From: Candidatus Poribacteria bacterium
GTDB lineage: Bacteria > Poribacteria > WGA-4E > WGA-3G
Length of the DNA: 53,925 nucleotides
NCBI GenBank assembly: GCA_022820835.1
Contig: JAJEET010000154.1
Location: 1 to 53,925 of the forward strand
Direction: 5' to 3'
Within the stretch, counting starts at the first letter, position 1, and each line of letters opens with the position of its first letter. The notes beneath the pieces are model-generated. The model made no database searches and was not told the DNA's origin. It saw only the letters and a list, made by a program, of their open reading frames with translations. Positions 43,638 through 52,756 of this stretch are shown here, piece by piece. The position numbers and the translations under genes were made by a program.

Positions 43638-44492
43638 TCAGTCTATCTGTGGGTCTAACGCGTCACGAAGCGCGTCGCCGAGAAGGTTAAAGCCCAAGAC
43701 GATAAGGAAGATCGCAATCCCTGGGGCAGTGACGGCTAAAGGGGCACGGCGGATGAGGTCGCGGTTTTCGTTGAGCATCGCGCCCCATTCCGGTTCACCG
43801 ATCTCCGCGCCGAGACCCAAGAAACTGAGTCCTGCGGCATCTAAGATCGCAGCACCGATGCCTAAAGTGGCTTGGACGATCAACGGTGCAAGACAGTTTG
43901 GCAAAACAGTGTTAAAAAGGATGCGGCTGTCGCTCGCACCAATCACTTTCGATGCCGTAACATAATCCAACTCCCGAACTTTAAGAACGGCAGCACGCAA
44001 AATACGAGCATATTGTGGGATATAAACGATTGACACAGCAATAATTGCATTCGTAAGACTTTGTCCGAGAATCGTCACAATAACCATTGCAAGGAGGATA
44101 CTCGGCATCGCGAGCATTATATCCATCACCCGCATAATCACGTTGTCAAGATTTCCACCATAATACCCCGCAATTGCACCGAAGAGCGTGCCGAAACCGA
44201 CGGAAAAGGTCATCGCAACTAATCCGACCTTTAGAGAGATACGCGTGCCGTAGACAATCCGACTGAAAATGTCGCGTCCTACTTTATCGGTACCGAGGTA
44301 GTGCGAAGCGGAACTACCTTGAAGGCGTTCGACGATATTTGCTTGCCTCGGATCGTGCGTCGCAATGAGAGGCGCGAAGATGGCAACGATAACAAAAAAT
44401 ATAATTATTGATGCACCAATCGTTGCAGAGCGATGCCGTAAGAGTTTCCGAAAGGTGTGCTGTTGGCTACTACTACTTGTCGGTGCATTCAT
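43638..44492 (-). CDS. Peptide/opine ABC transporter permease, DppC type
   Basis: 284 residues with about six membrane helices. The N-terminal segment FAPLIATHDPRQANIVERLQG and the loop DYVTASKVIGASDSRILFNTVLP (EAA loop) are typical of DppC/OppC. The end RDALDPQID is a family hallmark. It forms a pair with the DppB-type gene, overlapping by 4 nt. No binding protein or ATPases lie in the window, so substrate is unknown (peptides, nickel or glutathione are possible). Confidence 0.9.
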   Translation of the reverse strand: MNAPTSSSSQQHTFRKLLRHRSATIGASIIIFFVIVAIFAPLIATHDPRQANIVERLQGSSASHYLGTDKVGRDIFSRIVYGTRISLKVGLVAMTFSVGFGTLFGAIAGYYGGNLDNVIMRVMDIMLAMPSILLAMVIVTILGQSLTNAIIAVSIVYIPQYARILRAAVLKVRELDYVTASKVIGASDSRILFNTVLPNCLAPLIVQATLGIGAAILDAAGLSFLGLGAEIGEPEWGAMLNENRDLIRRAPLAVTAPGIAIFLIVLGFNLLGDALRDALDPQID

Positions 44493-45511
44493 CTCGTTTC
44501 GTCTCCCACCCGGATACGCGGATCAAAGTAGGCATAGAGTACGTCCACAATAAGATTAACGAGCATAAAGACAGTTGCGACGAAAAGCACGCCGCCTTGT
44601 ACTGCCCGGACATCACGTGCCTCAACGGCGACACGCAGCCATGAACCGAGTCCGGGCCACGAGAAGATATGCTCGGTTAAAATCGCGCCTCCCAACAGGT
44701 AACCGAATTCTAAACCGATAACCGTCAAGACCGGTACCATGCTGTTTTTCATGGCATGTTTGCTAATGACCTTCCACCGCGGTAATCCTTTCGCATAAGC
44801 CGTTGTAATGTAGGGTTGGTTTAGCACTTCAAGCAGGCTGGAACGGGTCATCCGAGCGATAATCGCTAACGGGATAGTGCCTAATGTAATCGCTGGTAGA
44901 ATCAGATGCGCAATGGCATTTCGGAAGGCGGCGAAGTTCCCTACGAGAAGTGTGTCAATCAAGAAAAAACCGGTTTTAGATTGCACATCCAAACCTAAGA
45001 CGACATCCAGTCGTCCTGTGCTCGGCAGTATCGGTAGGAAATAGGAGAAGAGGAGGATCAACATCAACCCTAACCAAAAGATCGGCATAGAGATTCCGGC
45101 AAGGGAGACCGACATAGAGAAATAGTCGAGGAATGTTCCGCGAAAAACTGCAGCAATAATGCCTGCTGCGATGCCGAAGAATATCGAAAACGCCATAGCA
45201 GCGAGCGTTAGTTCAGCCGTCGCTGGAAAATAGCGTCTGATTTCATCGACGATGGGTTGTTTCGTTTTAAAGGAGTGCCCGAAATCAAGGTGCACGGCAT
45301 CCCACAAGAATTTGGCGTATTGGTGATAAAGCGGCTTGTCAAGTCCCATCTCCTTTCGGAGTTCTATCAACGCGGCTTCGGTTGCGCGTTCACCCAATAT
45401 AGCGACAGCGGCATCGCCAGGGATGAGATGCACCATCAGAAAGACAATGAGCGATACCGCTAAAAGGGATAAACCGATTGAAAGGAAACGTTGAAGTAGA
45501 TATGAGAGCAA
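44489..45511 (-). CDS. Peptide/opine ABC transporter permease, DppB type
   Basis: 340 residues, TTG 45511 behind AAGG. Begins LLQRFLSIGLSLLAVSLIVF and has the DppB markers MVHLIPGDAA and YITTAYAKGLPRWKVISKHAMKN (EAA loop). About six membrane helices. The downstream partner DppC overlaps by 4 nt (ATGA-type). Transports a peptide-like solute with a missing binding protein and ATPases. Confidence 0.9.
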   Translation of the reverse strand: MLSYLLQRFLSIGLSLLAVSLIVFLMVHLIPGDAAVAILGERATEAALIELRKEMGLDKPLYHQYAKFLWDAVHLDFGHSFKTKQPIVDEIRRYFPATAELTLAAMAFSIFFGIAAGIIAAVFRGTFLDYFSMSVSLAGISMPIFWLGLMLILLFSYFLPILPSTGRLDVVLGLDVQSKTGFFLIDTLLVGNFAAFRNAIAHLILPAITLGTIPLAIIARMTRSSLLEVLNQPYITTAYAKGLPRWKVISKHAMKNSMVPVLTVIGLEFGYLLGGAILTEHIFSWPGLGSWLRVAVEARDVRAVQGGVLFVATVFMLVNLIVDVLYAYFDPRIRVGDETR

Positions 45512-45594
45512 ATGCCAAACCTTCTGTTGTATGAACCGTCAAGAACGACTTGTATAAAAATGAATCATCACCAACCGTTCAACAAACCCAAAAT

Positions 45595-46422
45595 TTAGAA
45601 AAATGGGTTGTGTAATTTTTCTTCACCGACAGTCGTAGAGGGACCGTGTCCCGGAAATAGCCTTACCGTATCAGGGAGTGAGAGTAAATTGTCCCGGACG
45701 CTCTCAATCTCATCTTGATAGGAGATGTTAGGGCCGCCGACCGAACCAGCGAAGATCGCATCCCCGACGAATGCCACGTTCTTCACGAGGAAACTACAGC
45801 CACCGGTCGTATGCCCGGGCGTATTGACGACGGTTACCATCAGTTCGCCGATGGAGAGGACATCACCGTGGACGACCTCACGAAGCGTAGCGTTGCTCTG
45901 CGGTTTCGGCTCGTTTTTATGGATATAGGTGTCGCATCCTATTTCGGTTTGGAGTTTCGGCAATCCATTGGTATGATCGCCGTGCGCATGCGTCAGCAAA
46001 ATCGCAGTCGGATTCACACTGCGAACATCGAGCTGTTCCAAGATAAGATCAGGATGTGCGGCGGTGTCGATAATCGCGGCATCGTCGGTCGCTCTACAGA
46101 TTAGGAGATAAGCGTTGACGGGCCAACCGCCGACTGGTGCACTGATTGTGATAACTTCCAAGTTTGCATCGTCCGTCTGCTGAGGCGACTCGGGTTCCCA
46201 TTGTTCTTTAGCAATATCAAGCAGTTTGGCACCGTCTAAATTCAGTACATCTGCCAAACGAAAAACTTGCGTTTCTGTCGGTTTTAAGGTATACTGTTCC
46301 ATACGAGCAAGTTCTGCTTCTGTGATACCCGCAGCAGTAGCGGTTTCGCTTTCGGATAGATTTTGCCCGCGTCGGGCTTTGCCGATAATGTCACCAAATT
46401 CATCTTCAAGTGCGTATGCCAT
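45595..46422 (-). CDS. Metallo-beta-lactamase hydrolase with N-terminal HTH
   Basis: 275 residues. Residues about 10-72 look like a XRE-type helix-turn-helix (SESETATAAGITEAELARME). Residues 88-275 are a glyoxalase II-like metallo-hydrolase with the zinc motif THAHGDH (H145, H147, D149, H150), TPGHTTGG, VGDAIFAG and FPGHGP. It may hydrolyse a thioester or lactone while the HTH domain senses or binds DNA. A good promoter lies at 46458-46486. AAGGAG precedes ATG 46422. Confidence 0.85.
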   Translation of the reverse strand: MAYALEDEFGDIIGKARRGQNLSESETATAAGITEAELARMEQYTLKPTETQVFRLADVLNLDGAKLLDIAKEQWEPESPQQTDDANLEVITISAPVGGWPVNAYLLICRATDDAAIIDTAAHPDLILEQLDVRSVNPTAILLTHAHGDHTNGLPKLQTEIGCDTYIHKNEPKPQSNATLREVVHGDVLSIGELMVTVVNTPGHTTGGCSFLVKNVAFVGDAIFAGSVGGPNISYQDEIESVRDNLLSLPDTVRLFPGHGPSTTVGEEKLHNPFF

Positions 46423-46457
46423 AGTGGTGTTCTCCTTAACTTTTTAGTTTAAGGAAC

Positions 46458-46486
46458 ATTATAACAAAAAATGCAGTGTGATGCAA
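46458..46486 (-). promoter_or_regulatory. Promoter of the HTH-metallohydrolase gene
   Basis: On the minus strand TTGCAT (46486-46481), a 17-nt spacer and a perfect TATAAT (46463-46458), close to the ATG at 46422. Confidence 0.7.
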
Positions 46487-46521
46487 TTGAAATAGATAGC
46501 ATTGATGAAGGAGAGGTTCTG

Positions 46522-47094
46522 ATGGACATTCCAAAAAATGGATATGAACAAGCGGCGATATCTCTTGCACCGCTGGAAACTGATATGACGTTAGAAGATT
46601 TTCTTCAGAGCGATTTAGAGGGATATGAATACGTGAAAGGAAAATTAATTCCGATGGCGCCACCGACAATGGAACACGGTGAAATTAGTATGAATCTCAG
46701 TTTTCTTTTGAATTTGCACATTCGTGAGAATCAGTTGGGGCGTTTGTATCCAGCGGATACAGACTTTAAATTAGGAGACCGATTGGTTAAACCCGATGTA
46801 GCGTTTGTTTCAACAGCGAGGTTGCCTGAGAACAGGCGCCAGGCATCCCCTGTAGCACCAGATCTTGCGGTTGAAGTCGTTTCACCTACTGATATTCAGT
46901 ATCGTGTTATTGAAAAGGCTTTTGCCTATCTGGACGCGGGAACCCGGCTTGTTTGGGTGATTGAACCTGTCGCAAAAACCGTGACGGTGTATCGTTCTCA
47001 AACAGACATCAAAACGCTCACGGACGAAGCCACGCTCACGGGTGAAGAGGTCGTCGAAGGGTTTTCATGTCAAGTCGCACAACTTTTTGAATAG
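46522..47094 (+). CDS. Uma2-family PD-(D/E)XK endonuclease-like protein, copy 1
   Basis: 190 residues from ATG 46522 with AAGGAGAGG upstream; an earlier in-frame start at 46471 lacks support. Uma2 (DUF820) core: KPDVAFV (D92), LAVEVVS (E118) and a later Lys (K132, EKAFAYLDAG), then VWVIEP. The fold is restriction-endonuclease-like, but the function of Uma2 proteins is not established; they are abundant in genomes with many repeats. Copy 2 follows by 41 nt. Confidence 0.88.
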   Translation: MDIPKNGYEQAAISLAPLETDMTLEDFLQSDLEGYEYVKGKLIPMAPPTMEHGEISMNLSFLLNLHIRENQLGRLYPADTDFKLGDRLVKPDVAFVSTARLPENRRQASPVAPDLAVEVVSPTDIQYRVIEKAFAYLDAGTRLVWVIEPVAKTVTVYRSQTDIKTLTDEATLTGEEVVEGFSCQVAQLFE

Positions 47095-47135
47095 GTGGCG
47101 TTGAAACACGGCAAACTAATTATGGAGAAGTAAAA

Positions 47136-47702
47136 ATGAGACAACAAGACGCTCATGGAGTCACCCAAGAGATACTTCCACCTCCCAAGAAGATGACGCT
47201 GGAAGAATTTCTTGAGAGTGATTTAGAGGGATATGAATATGTGAAAGGAGAACTCATATTGATGCCAGCTGCATCATGGGAACATGGATTGATCAGCGCA
47301 AAGGTCTTTTTGCGTTTAGGGACGTATGTCGAAGATAATCAACTCGGCAAGGTGGTTACCCCAGATACTGGCTTCCAGGTCGGTGAGCGCGTCCTGAAAC
47401 CAGACGTTGCCTTCCTTTCAACAGCGCATCTGCCTGAGGATCCGAGCAGGGCATGCCCAGTGCCGCCGGACCTGGCAGTGGAGGTCGTTTCTCGGACAGA
47501 CATATTGCATCGTGTTGAGGAAAAAGCATTTGCCTATCTGGAAGCAGGCACCCAGATAGTCTGGGTGCTCAAGCCTGTATCGGAGACGGTAATGGTCTAT
47601 CGTTCTAAAACAGACATCAGCGTACTGACATGTGAAGATACACTCACGGGTGAAGATGTCGTCGAAGGGTTTTCGTGTCAAGTCGCACAACTTTTTGAAT
47701 AA
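47136..47702 (+). CDS. Uma2-family PD-(D/E)XK endonuclease-like protein, copy 2
   Basis: 188 residues. Same core as copy 1 (D90, E116, K130), identical final residues EGFSCQVAQLFE, and matching MTLEEFLESDLEGYEYVKGE start. The pair is a tandem duplication. GGAG precedes ATG 47136. A small hairpin-like GCGGGC...GCCCGT follows at 47711-47733. Confidence 0.88.
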   Translation: MRQQDAHGVTQEILPPPKKMTLEEFLESDLEGYEYVKGELILMPAASWEHGLISAKVFLRLGTYVEDNQLGKVVTPDTGFQVGERVLKPDVAFLSTAHLPEDPSRACPVPPDLAVEVVSRTDILHRVEEKAFAYLEAGTQIVWVLKPVSETVMVYRSKTDISVLTCEDTLTGEDVVEGFSCQVAQLFE

Positions 47703-47743
47703 TAAGGAGGCGGGCGAAGCTTGCAAGCCCGTATCATTAAAGT

Positions 47744-48502
47744 ATGAAACTCGGTTTAGTTACATATAATATGGCAAAGGATTGGGATGTCCCAACAATC
47801 ATTGAACGATGTGTAGAGACAGGATTTGCGGGTGTGGAACTGCGGACGACGCATGCACACGGCGTTGAAGTCGAACTCTCCGCAAGTGAACGCGCAGCAA
47901 TAAAAAAACAATTCGACGATTCCCCAATTGAGATCGCTGGCTTGGGTTCAGCGTTTGACTATCATGCCGTCGATCAGGATGCCGTTCGACAGAATATTGA
48001 AGGCACGAAGGTCTATTCTCAACTCGCAGCAGATGTCGGCGCACCCGGCGTTAAAGTACGTCCGAATGGGTTGCCGAGCGAGGTACCTGCTGAGAAAACA
48101 CTCGAACAGATCGGGTTAGCACTGCGCGAGTGCGGTGAATTCGCCGCCGACCTCGGCGTACAAATCCGGTTGGAAGTCCATGGCGGTGGCACCTCCGAAC
48201 TCCGACATATCCGCACGATTATCGATGTCGCTGATCACGATAACGTCTACGTCTGTTGGAATTCTAACTTCGGTGAAGTGGAAGACGGCTCGATTCAAAA
48301 GAACTTTGATCTCGTAAAAGGCAGGATCGGTTTGGTTCATATCACAGAACTGCACCGACGCGAGTATCCGTGGCGGCAACTCTTTACACTGTTGAAGGCG
48401 TCCGGCTATACCGGATACACCCTCGCCGAAATCGCTGGCAGTTCCGATCCGGTACGCGTGATGAACTTTTATCGAGCATTGTGGGAAGAATTGTCAAGAT
48501 AA
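47744..48502 (+). CDS. Sugar phosphate isomerase/epimerase (TIM barrel)
   Basis: 252 residues. Barrel motifs: FAGVELRTTHAHGVEV, IRLEVHGGGTSELRH (metal-binding Glu), VYVCWNSNFGE, LVHITELHRREYPW (His) and YTLAEIAGSSD (Glu). It belongs to the same superfamily as the 22010 gene but is clearly different in sequence. Substrate unknown. Spacing of 41 nt from the Uma2 copies. Confidence 0.87.
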   Translation: MKLGLVTYNMAKDWDVPTIIERCVETGFAGVELRTTHAHGVEVELSASERAAIKKQFDDSPIEIAGLGSAFDYHAVDQDAVRQNIEGTKVYSQLAADVGAPGVKVRPNGLPSEVPAEKTLEQIGLALRECGEFAADLGVQIRLEVHGGGTSELRHIRTIIDVADHDNVYVCWNSNFGEVEDGSIQKNFDLVKGRIGLVHITELHRREYPWRQLFTLLKASGYTGYTLAEIAGSSDPVRVMNFYRALWEELSR

Positions 48503-48536
48503 AATCTCGCAGCTTTTTGAATGAGGATAGACACCA

Positions 48537-50855
48537 TTGTCCAGACCACTATTTTACATTTTAGTTATAGAGATACTTCTTTTGAGTGCTATGCGTGTCA
48601 GTGCAGCACCTGAAACCGTTCGTCTTAGCAACAGTGCGTGGGCAGTTGATATCGCGACGCAATCCCTCGCCGTAAATGCGTACCCTGTAAACTCCGAAAC
48701 GGCAGTGCCTATTTCGGCAGCGCAGCCCGGATTCGGCGATGTCGCGGAATTCTCTCAAGAAGGCAACACTGTGAGTTGGCGGATCGCAGATCGGTTTCTC
48801 ACCGTTCGCTTTCAACTGATAGAAGAGTCGCTGTCTGTAGAATTCGTTCACGATAAACAGACAAACGACACATTCCGATTAACATGGCCCGTGATTGAAG
48901 ATTCCGAATCCCTTCGTGCCTATATTCTGCCTCTGTTTGAAGGGAGTTACGTACCGAAAGATGACGTTAAATGGCAGGAATTCTTATCCGAACGGGGACC
49001 GATAAACACAACAGCGGGCCTCTCAATGCCGTTTTGGGGTTTAGATTTCACGGACCGAACGCTTACCTATATTTTAACCCATCCGTTCAACAACCAAATC
49101 CGATTCGATAAGACAGCATCCTCAGTATTAGATATGGCGGTATCGCACGCCTTCACACCGAATTGGGAACAGAGAAGATACGAATTGCGTATCGCACTCG
49201 GTGGAGCATCGCCAATCGCACCTGCCAAACAGTACCGTCGTTGGTTGAAACAGAACGCTGAATTCGTTTCGTTTGCTGAAAAGATTGAGAAAACGCCTGC
49301 TGCAGCGAAGTTACTCGGTGCCGCGCACGTCTACCTATGGGGTGGTAAACTCCTCAGTGAACACGATGTCACGGATTGGAAAACGTTTGCAACAAAACTG
49401 AAGAGCGATAGTAAGATCGCAACGCGGATATGGGCACAGTTGAATACCGAAACCCGTGAAGCCTTACAAGAGATTGTCCAGTCGGATTACGCATCTAAAT
49501 ATGTCCGACGGGTTGTGAGTCGTGCGATCAGTGAGCAGCTCGAAAAGCAGGACTTCTACGATCCATCTCTTTGGACAGACATTCCGCTGACATCAGAAAC
49601 GGAAAAGTTAATCTCGCGCGATGTCCCCACCCTATCGCTTCCTGAACTTTATCGCCGCAATTGTTTGCTGTTCTACGCCGCATTTCCTGATATGCTCCGA
49701 CATCCAGACAAATGGGGTGACGGTCTCTCATTGAAGATGCTGGAACGGTTCGCCGAAAACGGATTAGACAGACTCTGGCTCGGTGTGGATTCGTGGCAGG
49801 ACGGATTTCGGCATCCAACTGCCGTCGCGAAAGCAATCGAACTCGGTTATCTCGTCGGACCCTACGATTCCTATCACAGCATCCATCACCCCGACGAAAA
49901 GGACACGTGGGAGACTGCACAGTTTGATCTCTTGCTATATGAGACGGGTGGGATAGTCAATGCAGATGGCACAAAAAGTCGAGGGTTCAAAAAGAAGGGG
50001 TATCACTTAAGCCCACTCGTAGCACAGCCTTATGTTGAAAACCGCGTCAACGGCATCGTCGCGCAGATGTCGTCAGACTTCAATACATGGTTTATTGACT
50101 GTGACGCTTACGGTGAACTCTTTGACGACTATTCAGCATCGCACCCGGCAACGCAGCTGGATGACATGAACGCACGTTTGGCGCGTATCGCGTGGATTCG
50201 GGATACGCACAACATGGTCGTCGGTTCGGAAGGCGGTGCCGCGTATTCGGCAGCAGTGCTTCACTTCGCACACGGCATGACGCTCCCAGTCATCGGGTGG
50301 GGTGATCCGGATATGAAGTCCAAGACCTCGCCTTACTACGTCGGCGGGTACTGGCCCCCTGAAGGTCCAGCAATCCACATAAAGCAGGTGCCACTCAAAT
50401 CGAACTACCTCTATCACTATTACGACCCGCGTTTCCGACTACCCCTCTACCAGATTGTGTTCCACGATTCGGTGATAACAACGCACCATTGGGGCTCTGG
50501 TAGTCTCAAATTTGAGAATGCGATCGGAACCTTGGCACTGTTGGAACTACTTTATAACGTCCCACCATTGTACCATCTGAACATAGAAGAATTTTCAAAG
50601 CATAAAGCGTGGATTAAACGGCACTATGCGTTTTTTTCGCCACTGCATCGACAGATCGGCGGACAAGCGATGACAGATTTTCAATGGCTGAGCGAAGATA
50701 AACTCGTCCAACGCACCGAGTTTGGCGGGACTGTTGAGATACTTGCAAACTTCGGGACAGATGCATTTGAATATGAAGATTTGGTAATCCCTGGACGAAG
50801 TGTGATGGCGAGATGGATGAACACCGATAAAATTGAAGCGTTTTCTGCATTTTGA
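48537..50855 (+). CDS. Secreted GH101/GH129-like glycoside hydrolase
   Basis: 772 residues, TTG 48537 after GAGG; signal peptide to residue 24. The region around TWFIDCDAYGE (D521, D523) and MVVGSEGGAAY (E565) resembles the nucleophile and acid/base of endo-alpha-N-acetylgalactosaminidase-type families GH101/GH129. An N-terminal all-beta part (about 25-240) and a C-terminal beta part surround a central barrel. Such enzymes release mucin-type O-glycan sugars; the exact family and substrate are unsure. It could hydrolyse host or algal glycoconjugates. No partner enzymes follow directly. Confidence 0.65.
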   Translation: MSRPLFYILVIEILLLSAMRVSAAPETVRLSNSAWAVDIATQSLAVNAYPVNSETAVPISAAQPGFGDVAEFSQEGNTVSWRIADRFLTVRFQLIEESLSVEFVHDKQTNDTFRLTWPVIEDSESLRAYILPLFEGSYVPKDDVKWQEFLSERGPINTTAGLSMPFWGLDFTDRTLTYILTHPFNNQIRFDKTASSVLDMAVSHAFTPNWEQRRYELRIALGGASPIAPAKQYRRWLKQNAEFVSFAEKIEKTPAAAKLLGAAHVYLWGGKLLSEHDVTDWKTFATKLKSDSKIATRIWAQLNTETREALQEIVQSDYASKYVRRVVSRAISEQLEKQDFYDPSLWTDIPLTSETEKLISRDVPTLSLPELYRRNCLLFYAAFPDMLRHPDKWGDGLSLKMLERFAENGLDRLWLGVDSWQDGFRHPTAVAKAIELGYLVGPYDSYHSIHHPDEKDTWETAQFDLLLYETGGIVNADGTKSRGFKKKGYHLSPLVAQPYVENRVNGIVAQMSSDFNTWFIDCDAYGELFDDYSASHPATQLDDMNARLARIAWIRDTHNMVVGSEGGAAYSAAVLHFAHGMTLPVIGWGDPDMKSKTSPYYVGGYWPPEGPAIHIKQVPLKSNYLYHYYDPRFRLPLYQIVFHDSVITTHHWGSGSLKFENAIGTLALLELLYNVPPLYHLNIEEFSKHKAWIKRHYAFFSPLHRQIGGQAMTDFQWLSEDKLVQRTEFGGTVEILANFGTDAFEYEDLVIPGRSVMARWMNTDKIEAFSAF

Positions 50856-50872
50856 TGGCATCAAAACGGTAA

Positions 50873-51508
50873 TTGGAGGATAGACTGACGTATCTTAATC
50901 TTAATAAATTTTTTAGCGCAGTTGTAAGAGGTCTTGTTTGCACTTTCGGTGGAATTTTAATAGGAGGTGTAATCATCGGTGTATTTCCTGAAACCAATCA
51001 TCCTGTTGTAATATACATGTTTATATTGGGTGGGATGTTTATAGGATTCGTGTGGGCATATCGGCGTGATAAATATTTCGGAAGAATTCCTGAAACCATT
51101 ATTAATGAAGGGAAAGTTATGAATCAAATCGAATTTTATCAAGCAAAACTCAACTACGAAACAGATTCTTGGGATCTGTATGAAGCACTCAATAACGGGG
51201 AACCCATCGTCGTCATAGATGCGCGTTCAACAGAGGCTTATGCCCTCGAACACATCCCAACAGCAATAAATATCCCGCATCGAACGATGTCCGAGGCAAC
51301 GACAAGCGAACTCGATAAATCGAAGGTATATGTAACCTATTGTGACGGCATTGGTTGCAACGCTTCTACTAAAGGTGCTTTGAATATGTCGAAATTAGGG
51401 TTCCAAGTTAAGGAGTTGATGGGTGGATTAGATTGGTGGAAACGTGATGGCTATGAGACAAAAGGCAAACAAGGCGTTTCAGGGACTGAAGTTGTATGTG
51501 GCTGCTAA
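50873..51508 (+). CDS. Membrane-anchored rhodanese-like protein
   Basis: 211 residues. Two hydrophobic helices (about 15-38 and 45-62) precede a rhodanese domain (about 85-190) with IVVIDARSTEAYALEHIPTAI and the active-site Cys in VTYCDGIGCNAS. It carries sulfur or reduces a substrate at the membrane. The start is uncertain: TTG 50873 overlaps GGAGG at 50875; ATG 51119 with AAGGG would give the rhodanese domain alone. It follows the glycosidase by 17 nt. Confidence 0.75.
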   Translation: MEDRLTYLNLNKFFSAVVRGLVCTFGGILIGGVIIGVFPETNHPVVIYMFILGGMFIGFVWAYRRDKYFGRIPETIINEGKVMNQIEFYQAKLNYETDSWDLYEALNNGEPIVVIDARSTEAYALEHIPTAINIPHRTMSEATTSELDKSKVYVTYCDGIGCNASTKGALNMSKLGFQVKELMGGLDWWKRDGYETKGKQGVSGTEVVCGC

Positions 51509-51534
51509 ATATGGTCATAAAAAAATAATTTGCC

Positions 51535-51563
51535 TTGCGTTTGGAATCGTGATGCTGTACAAT
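51535..51563 (+). promoter_or_regulatory. Candidate promoter before paired stem-loops
   Basis: TTGCGT at 51535-51540, a 17-nt spacer and TACAAT at 51558-51563. The downstream stretch has no gene, so it may drive a small RNA or act as a second tRNA promoter. Confidence 0.35.
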
Positions 51564-51578
51564 TAAATAGGTTTTGCC

Positions 51579-51643
51579 GTGCTTTCAATCAAGCACACAG
51601 AACCACGGATCCGGCCAGTGCTTTTAACCAAGCGCGCGGATCC
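51579..51643 (+). repeat. Two GTGCTT stem-loop units each ending in GGATCC
   Basis: Unit 1 (51579-51612): GTGCTT pairs with AAGCAC (51591-51596), then GGATCC. Unit 2 (51618-51643): GTGCTT pairs with AAGCGC, then GGATCC. The loops differ, the stems are kept. Confidence 0.6.
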
Positions 51644-51668
51644 ATTATTGAAAAAAGTAAAATTTAAT

Positions 51669-51697
51669 TTGCAATCGTAAACAAGATAGGGTATAAT
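51669..51697 (+). promoter_or_regulatory. Promoter of tRNA-Asn
   Basis: TTGCAA at 51669-51674, a 17-nt spacer and a perfect TATAAT at 51692-51697. Transcription would begin near 51704, just before the tRNA. Confidence 0.8.
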
Positions 51698-51709
51698 TAA
51701 TGTTAACAT

Positions 51710-51782
51710 TCCCCCATAGCTCAGTCGGTAGAGCAGATGGCTGTTAACCATCGTGTCGGCGGTTCGAGTCCGTCTGGGGGAG
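51710..51782 (+). tRNA. tRNA-Asn (anticodon GTT)
   Basis: 73 nt. Acceptor stem TCCCCCA pairs with TGGGGGA, D-arm GCTC/GAGC, anticodon stem GATGG/CCATC with loop CTGTTAA (anticodon at 51743-51745), TTCGAGT T-loop and discriminator G. No encoded CCA. Promoter and terminator flank it. Confidence 0.95.
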
Positions 51783-51789
51783 TTTCAAT

Positions 51790-51833
51790 TTGCTGACGGG
51801 CTTTGTAGTCAAGGTTCGTCAGCAAAAATTTTT
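51790..51833 (+). terminator. Intrinsic terminator after tRNA-Asn
   Basis: TTGCTGACG (51790-51798) pairs perfectly with CGTCAGCAA (51817-51825) and a T-run follows at about 51829-51833. Confidence 0.8.
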
Positions 51834-51880
51834 AACCTGTTCCCGTCCAAGCTCACCCGACTTCTCCAATGGAGGTCAAC

Positions 51881-52717
51881 ATGCCCAAGAAATTCACCGA
51901 TGCCCAACTTGATGAACTCTTAGCGAAAGGCTACTTAATTGTTCCTGACTACTATTCAGGTGAACAACTCGCGGAGATGCAAGCTGCCCAACGCCGTGTA
52001 CTCCCGACATGGGAAGAAGTTAAGGATGACCCACCCCCCGGTAGCGCGATTTTGACCGAATTCCCGCCCGCTGAAATGGCGTTATTACGCGGAATCGTGG
52101 ACCACGATGCATGGGAATTCGCACGTAAATTCTTGAAAACGGAGCATATTCACTTCCGTGCAGGATGTATGATTGCACGCTACCCCGGATTCAAAGGCCC
52201 GGGTGTCGGTAGCGATCCGAACAATTTGCACATTGATAACGGCAACAACTCACTACTACCACAGTCCCAAAGTGCTCGTGAATTCGGGCAACTCGGTTTT
52301 TGGGTACACCTTGAGGATGTAGACGAAGACCAAGCACCGCTGAGACTACTCGCGAAGGAACACGGACGCGACACCTCCAAATACGAACCCCTTATTTGCA
52401 AAGGCGGAACCCTCTGTATCTTCAACAACTATACACTGCATTCAGCAAGCGATTATCTACGAGAAGACGGACAACGCTTCACATGGGGGTTCGGTCTGGG
52501 GCGCGCAGACCACTATTGGGAAGGTTTTCGACACTACACAGACAAAGGTCGAAACCCAACTTTCTCGAAATTCATCGGTACCTTGACCGCAGCGGAGCGC
52601 GAGGTTTTTCGATTTCCCCCTGCTGGTCATCCATACTATACACCCCAAACGCTTGAGGCATTAGAAGAACAGTACCCCGGTTGGAACGCCCGCGGCGAGT
52701 ATTATAGTAAATCCTAA
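51881..52717 (+). CDS. Phytanoyl-CoA dioxygenase (PhyH)-family protein
   Basis: 278 residues from ATG 51881 with GGAGG at 51871-51875; ATG 51869 overlaps that site. Fe(II)/2-oxoglutarate dioxygenase fold: LHIDNGNNS (H117, D119) and distal H187 in NYTLHSAS. An R in the following DGQRFTWGFG likely binds 2-oxoglutarate. Substrate unknown; such genes are strongly expanded in Poribacteria. A 14-bp hairpin follows. Confidence 0.9.
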   Translation: MPKKFTDAQLDELLAKGYLIVPDYYSGEQLAEMQAAQRRVLPTWEEVKDDPPPGSAILTEFPPAEMALLRGIVDHDAWEFARKFLKTEHIHFRAGCMIARYPGFKGPGVGSDPNNLHIDNGNNSLLPQSQSAREFGQLGFWVHLEDVDEDQAPLRLLAKEHGRDTSKYEPLICKGGTLCIFNNYTLHSASDYLREDGQRFTWGFGLGRADHYWEGFRHYTDKGRNPTFSKFIGTLTAAEREVFRFPPAGHPYYTPQTLEALEEQYPGWNARGEYYSKS

Positions 52718-52756
52718 AAAATAGACATCTTTGTAGCATAACCTGTTAGGTTGTGC

